From positions 1 through 23,382 of the forward strand of contig DGWL01000056.1 in NCBI GenBank assembly GCA_002396125.1: 23,382 nt of DNA, read 5' to 3'. Each line of letters begins with the position of its first letter. Position 1 is the stretch's first letter. A model generated the notes under the pieces. The model was not told the origin of the DNA. It did not search any database and was given only the letters and a program-made list of their open reading frames with translations. Shown here one piece after another: positions 22,514 to 23,382 of the stretch. A program made the translations under genes and the position numbers. This DNA is from Porphyromonadaceae bacterium UBA4259 (GTDB taxonomy: Bacteria > Bacteroidota > Bacteroidia > Bacteroidales > Muribaculaceae).

Positions 22514-23382
22514 ATGCAATATATAGGTGAACTCATATCAATTGGCGTGGCTTTCTCCTGGACTGCCACAGCGCTGCTAAGCGAGTTTGGCAGCAAGCGC
22601 ATGGGCAATCTCACGCTCAACGTTGCCCGAATGGGAATCACACTGGTGTTCTCGGCCATTCTGTTTTGGGCAATGACAGGTAGCCCGCTACCGGCAGGAG
22701 CAAGCCGAGAGGCCTACTTGTGGATGATGCTCTCGGGCCTGGTGGGATATGTGATTGGCGACTTTTGTCTGTTTCAGTGCTACATCATCATCGGCTCCAA
22801 GTTTGGCCAACTGTTCATGACACTTGCACCCATCACTGCCGCCATCATGGCATGGTTCACCCTTGGACAAGAGATAAACGCAATGGGCATTGTGGCTATG
22901 CTGGTCACTCTCACCGGCATTGCCATTTCGGTACTGGGACGCGGTGGCGACAACCACCACAAGCTAGTGCTCAACCTGCCGCTTAATGGTGTGCTCTTTG
23001 CCGTTGGAGCGGCGGTGTGCCAGGGTGTGGGACTAGTGCTGAGCAAGATAGGCATGAACCACTACGAGGCCACCATTACCACCCCATGCGAGCCCTGGAT
23101 GCTGCCCTTCTTCGCCAATTTCTTCCGCTGCGTGGCAGGCATTGCCGGCTTCTCACTGCTGATGATGTTCAGGGAGGGTTTTGGCTCCCTGCGCAAGAAC
23201 ATCACCGACCCCAAGAGCATGACGGCGGCTGTGCTGACCACCATCTTCGGCCCCTTTGTGGGCGTGGGGTGCTCGCTACTTGCCGTGCAATATACCAGTG
23301 CAGGCATCGCCAGCACACTCATGGCACTCACTCCCATCATTATTATCCTGCCCGCATGGTGGCTCTTCAAGCAGCCCATCAC
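22514..23382 (+). CDS. EamA/DMT-family transporter (3' end outside the window)
   Basis: Opens at ATG 22514 and is still open at 23382 (289 codons). It starts MQYIGELISIGVAFSWTATA and shows repeated hydrophobic spans with two EamA halves: the first includes MLSGLVGYVIGDFCLFQCYI and FMTLAPITAAIMAWFTLGQE, and the second, from about residue 150, GVLFAVGAAVCQGVGLVLSK and STLMALTPIIIILPAWWLF. The P-x-x-x-A-x-x-x-x-x-x-x-x-E pattern at the end of the first half is typical of EamA proteins. Full-length members have 10 membrane helices and about 300 residues, so little is missing. Such transporters export metabolites or amino acids; the substrate is unknown. It lies 116 bases after the helicase. Confidence 0.88.
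   Translation, partial: MQYIGELISIGVAFSWTATALLSEFGSKRMGNLTLNVARMGITLVFSAILFWAMTGSPLPAGASREAYLWMMLSGLVGYVIGDFCLFQCYIIIGSKFGQLFMTLAPITAAIMAWFTLGQEINAMGIVAMLVTLTGIAISVLGRGGDNHHKLVLNLPLNGVLFAVGAAVCQGVGLVLSKIGMNHYEATITTPCEPWMLPFFANFFRCVAGIAGFSLLMMFREGFGSLRKNITDPKSMTAAVLTTIFGPFVGVGCSLLAVQYTSAGIASTLMALTPIIIILPAWWLFKQPI

Overview
The window looks like a chromosomal segment of a gut-type Bacteroidota (Bacteroidales; Muribaculaceae or Prevotellaceae would fit). The evidence is: promoters of the Bacteroidota form TTTG-N19-TAnnTTTG; starts without clear Shine-Dalgarno sequences; a streptopain-type (C10) protease; choice-of-anchor and SusE-like secreted proteins with short Por-tail-like C-termini; and a dtd / MazG-like / deoC cluster. 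Genes are moderately GC-rich and spacers are strongly AT-rich. The genus is an inference. I see no phage, integrase, transposase, CRISPR array or rRNA.

Layout. (1) 1-1326: two gene remnants joined head to head near 484-500, a minus-strand secreted repeat-type protein and the C-terminal third of an M16 peptidase on the plus strand. Neither has its own 5' end here. (2) 1330-2040: three tandem copies of an AT-rich, hairpin-studded intergenic repeat. (3) 2178-4031: a secreted multidomain adhesin/glycan-binding-like protein with a near-ideal promoter, ending at a bidirectional terminator shared with polA. (4) 10486 down to 4120, all minus strand: tRNA-Asp with its own promoter and terminator, dtd, a secreted protein, a MazG-like pyrophosphohydrolase, deoC and polA. 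(5) 10709-12754: metG. (6) 12770-13300: an inverted repeat and two more copies of the same structured repeat, abutting a YgjP-like metallopeptidase (13310-14017). (7) 17472 down to 14155, minus: a large C10 cysteine protease ending in a two-loop dockerin. (8) 17803 to the right edge, plus strand: a hexapeptide acetyltransferase, a GT4 glycosyltransferase, a radical SAM protein, a UPF1-like SF1 helicase and the start of an EamA-family transporter.

How the genes relate. Most are housekeeping: aminoacylation (metG, tRNA-Asp), D-aminoacyl-tRNA proofreading (dtd), nucleotide sanitation and deoxynucleoside catabolism (MazG-like, deoC), and DNA repair/replication (polA). Interspersed are three exported proteins that plausibly act on or bind host or dietary material. 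The acetyltransferase/GT4 pair suggests modification of a surface polysaccharide.

The points most worth following up are: the five-copy structured repeat family with conserved stems and varying loops; a PolA whose four exonuclease catalytic positions all appear to be replaced; the head-to-head gene junction near the left edge; short degenerate 7-nt repeats directly after stop codons; and a dockerin on a Bacteroidota protease with no cohesin in view. I found no convincing new multigene system.
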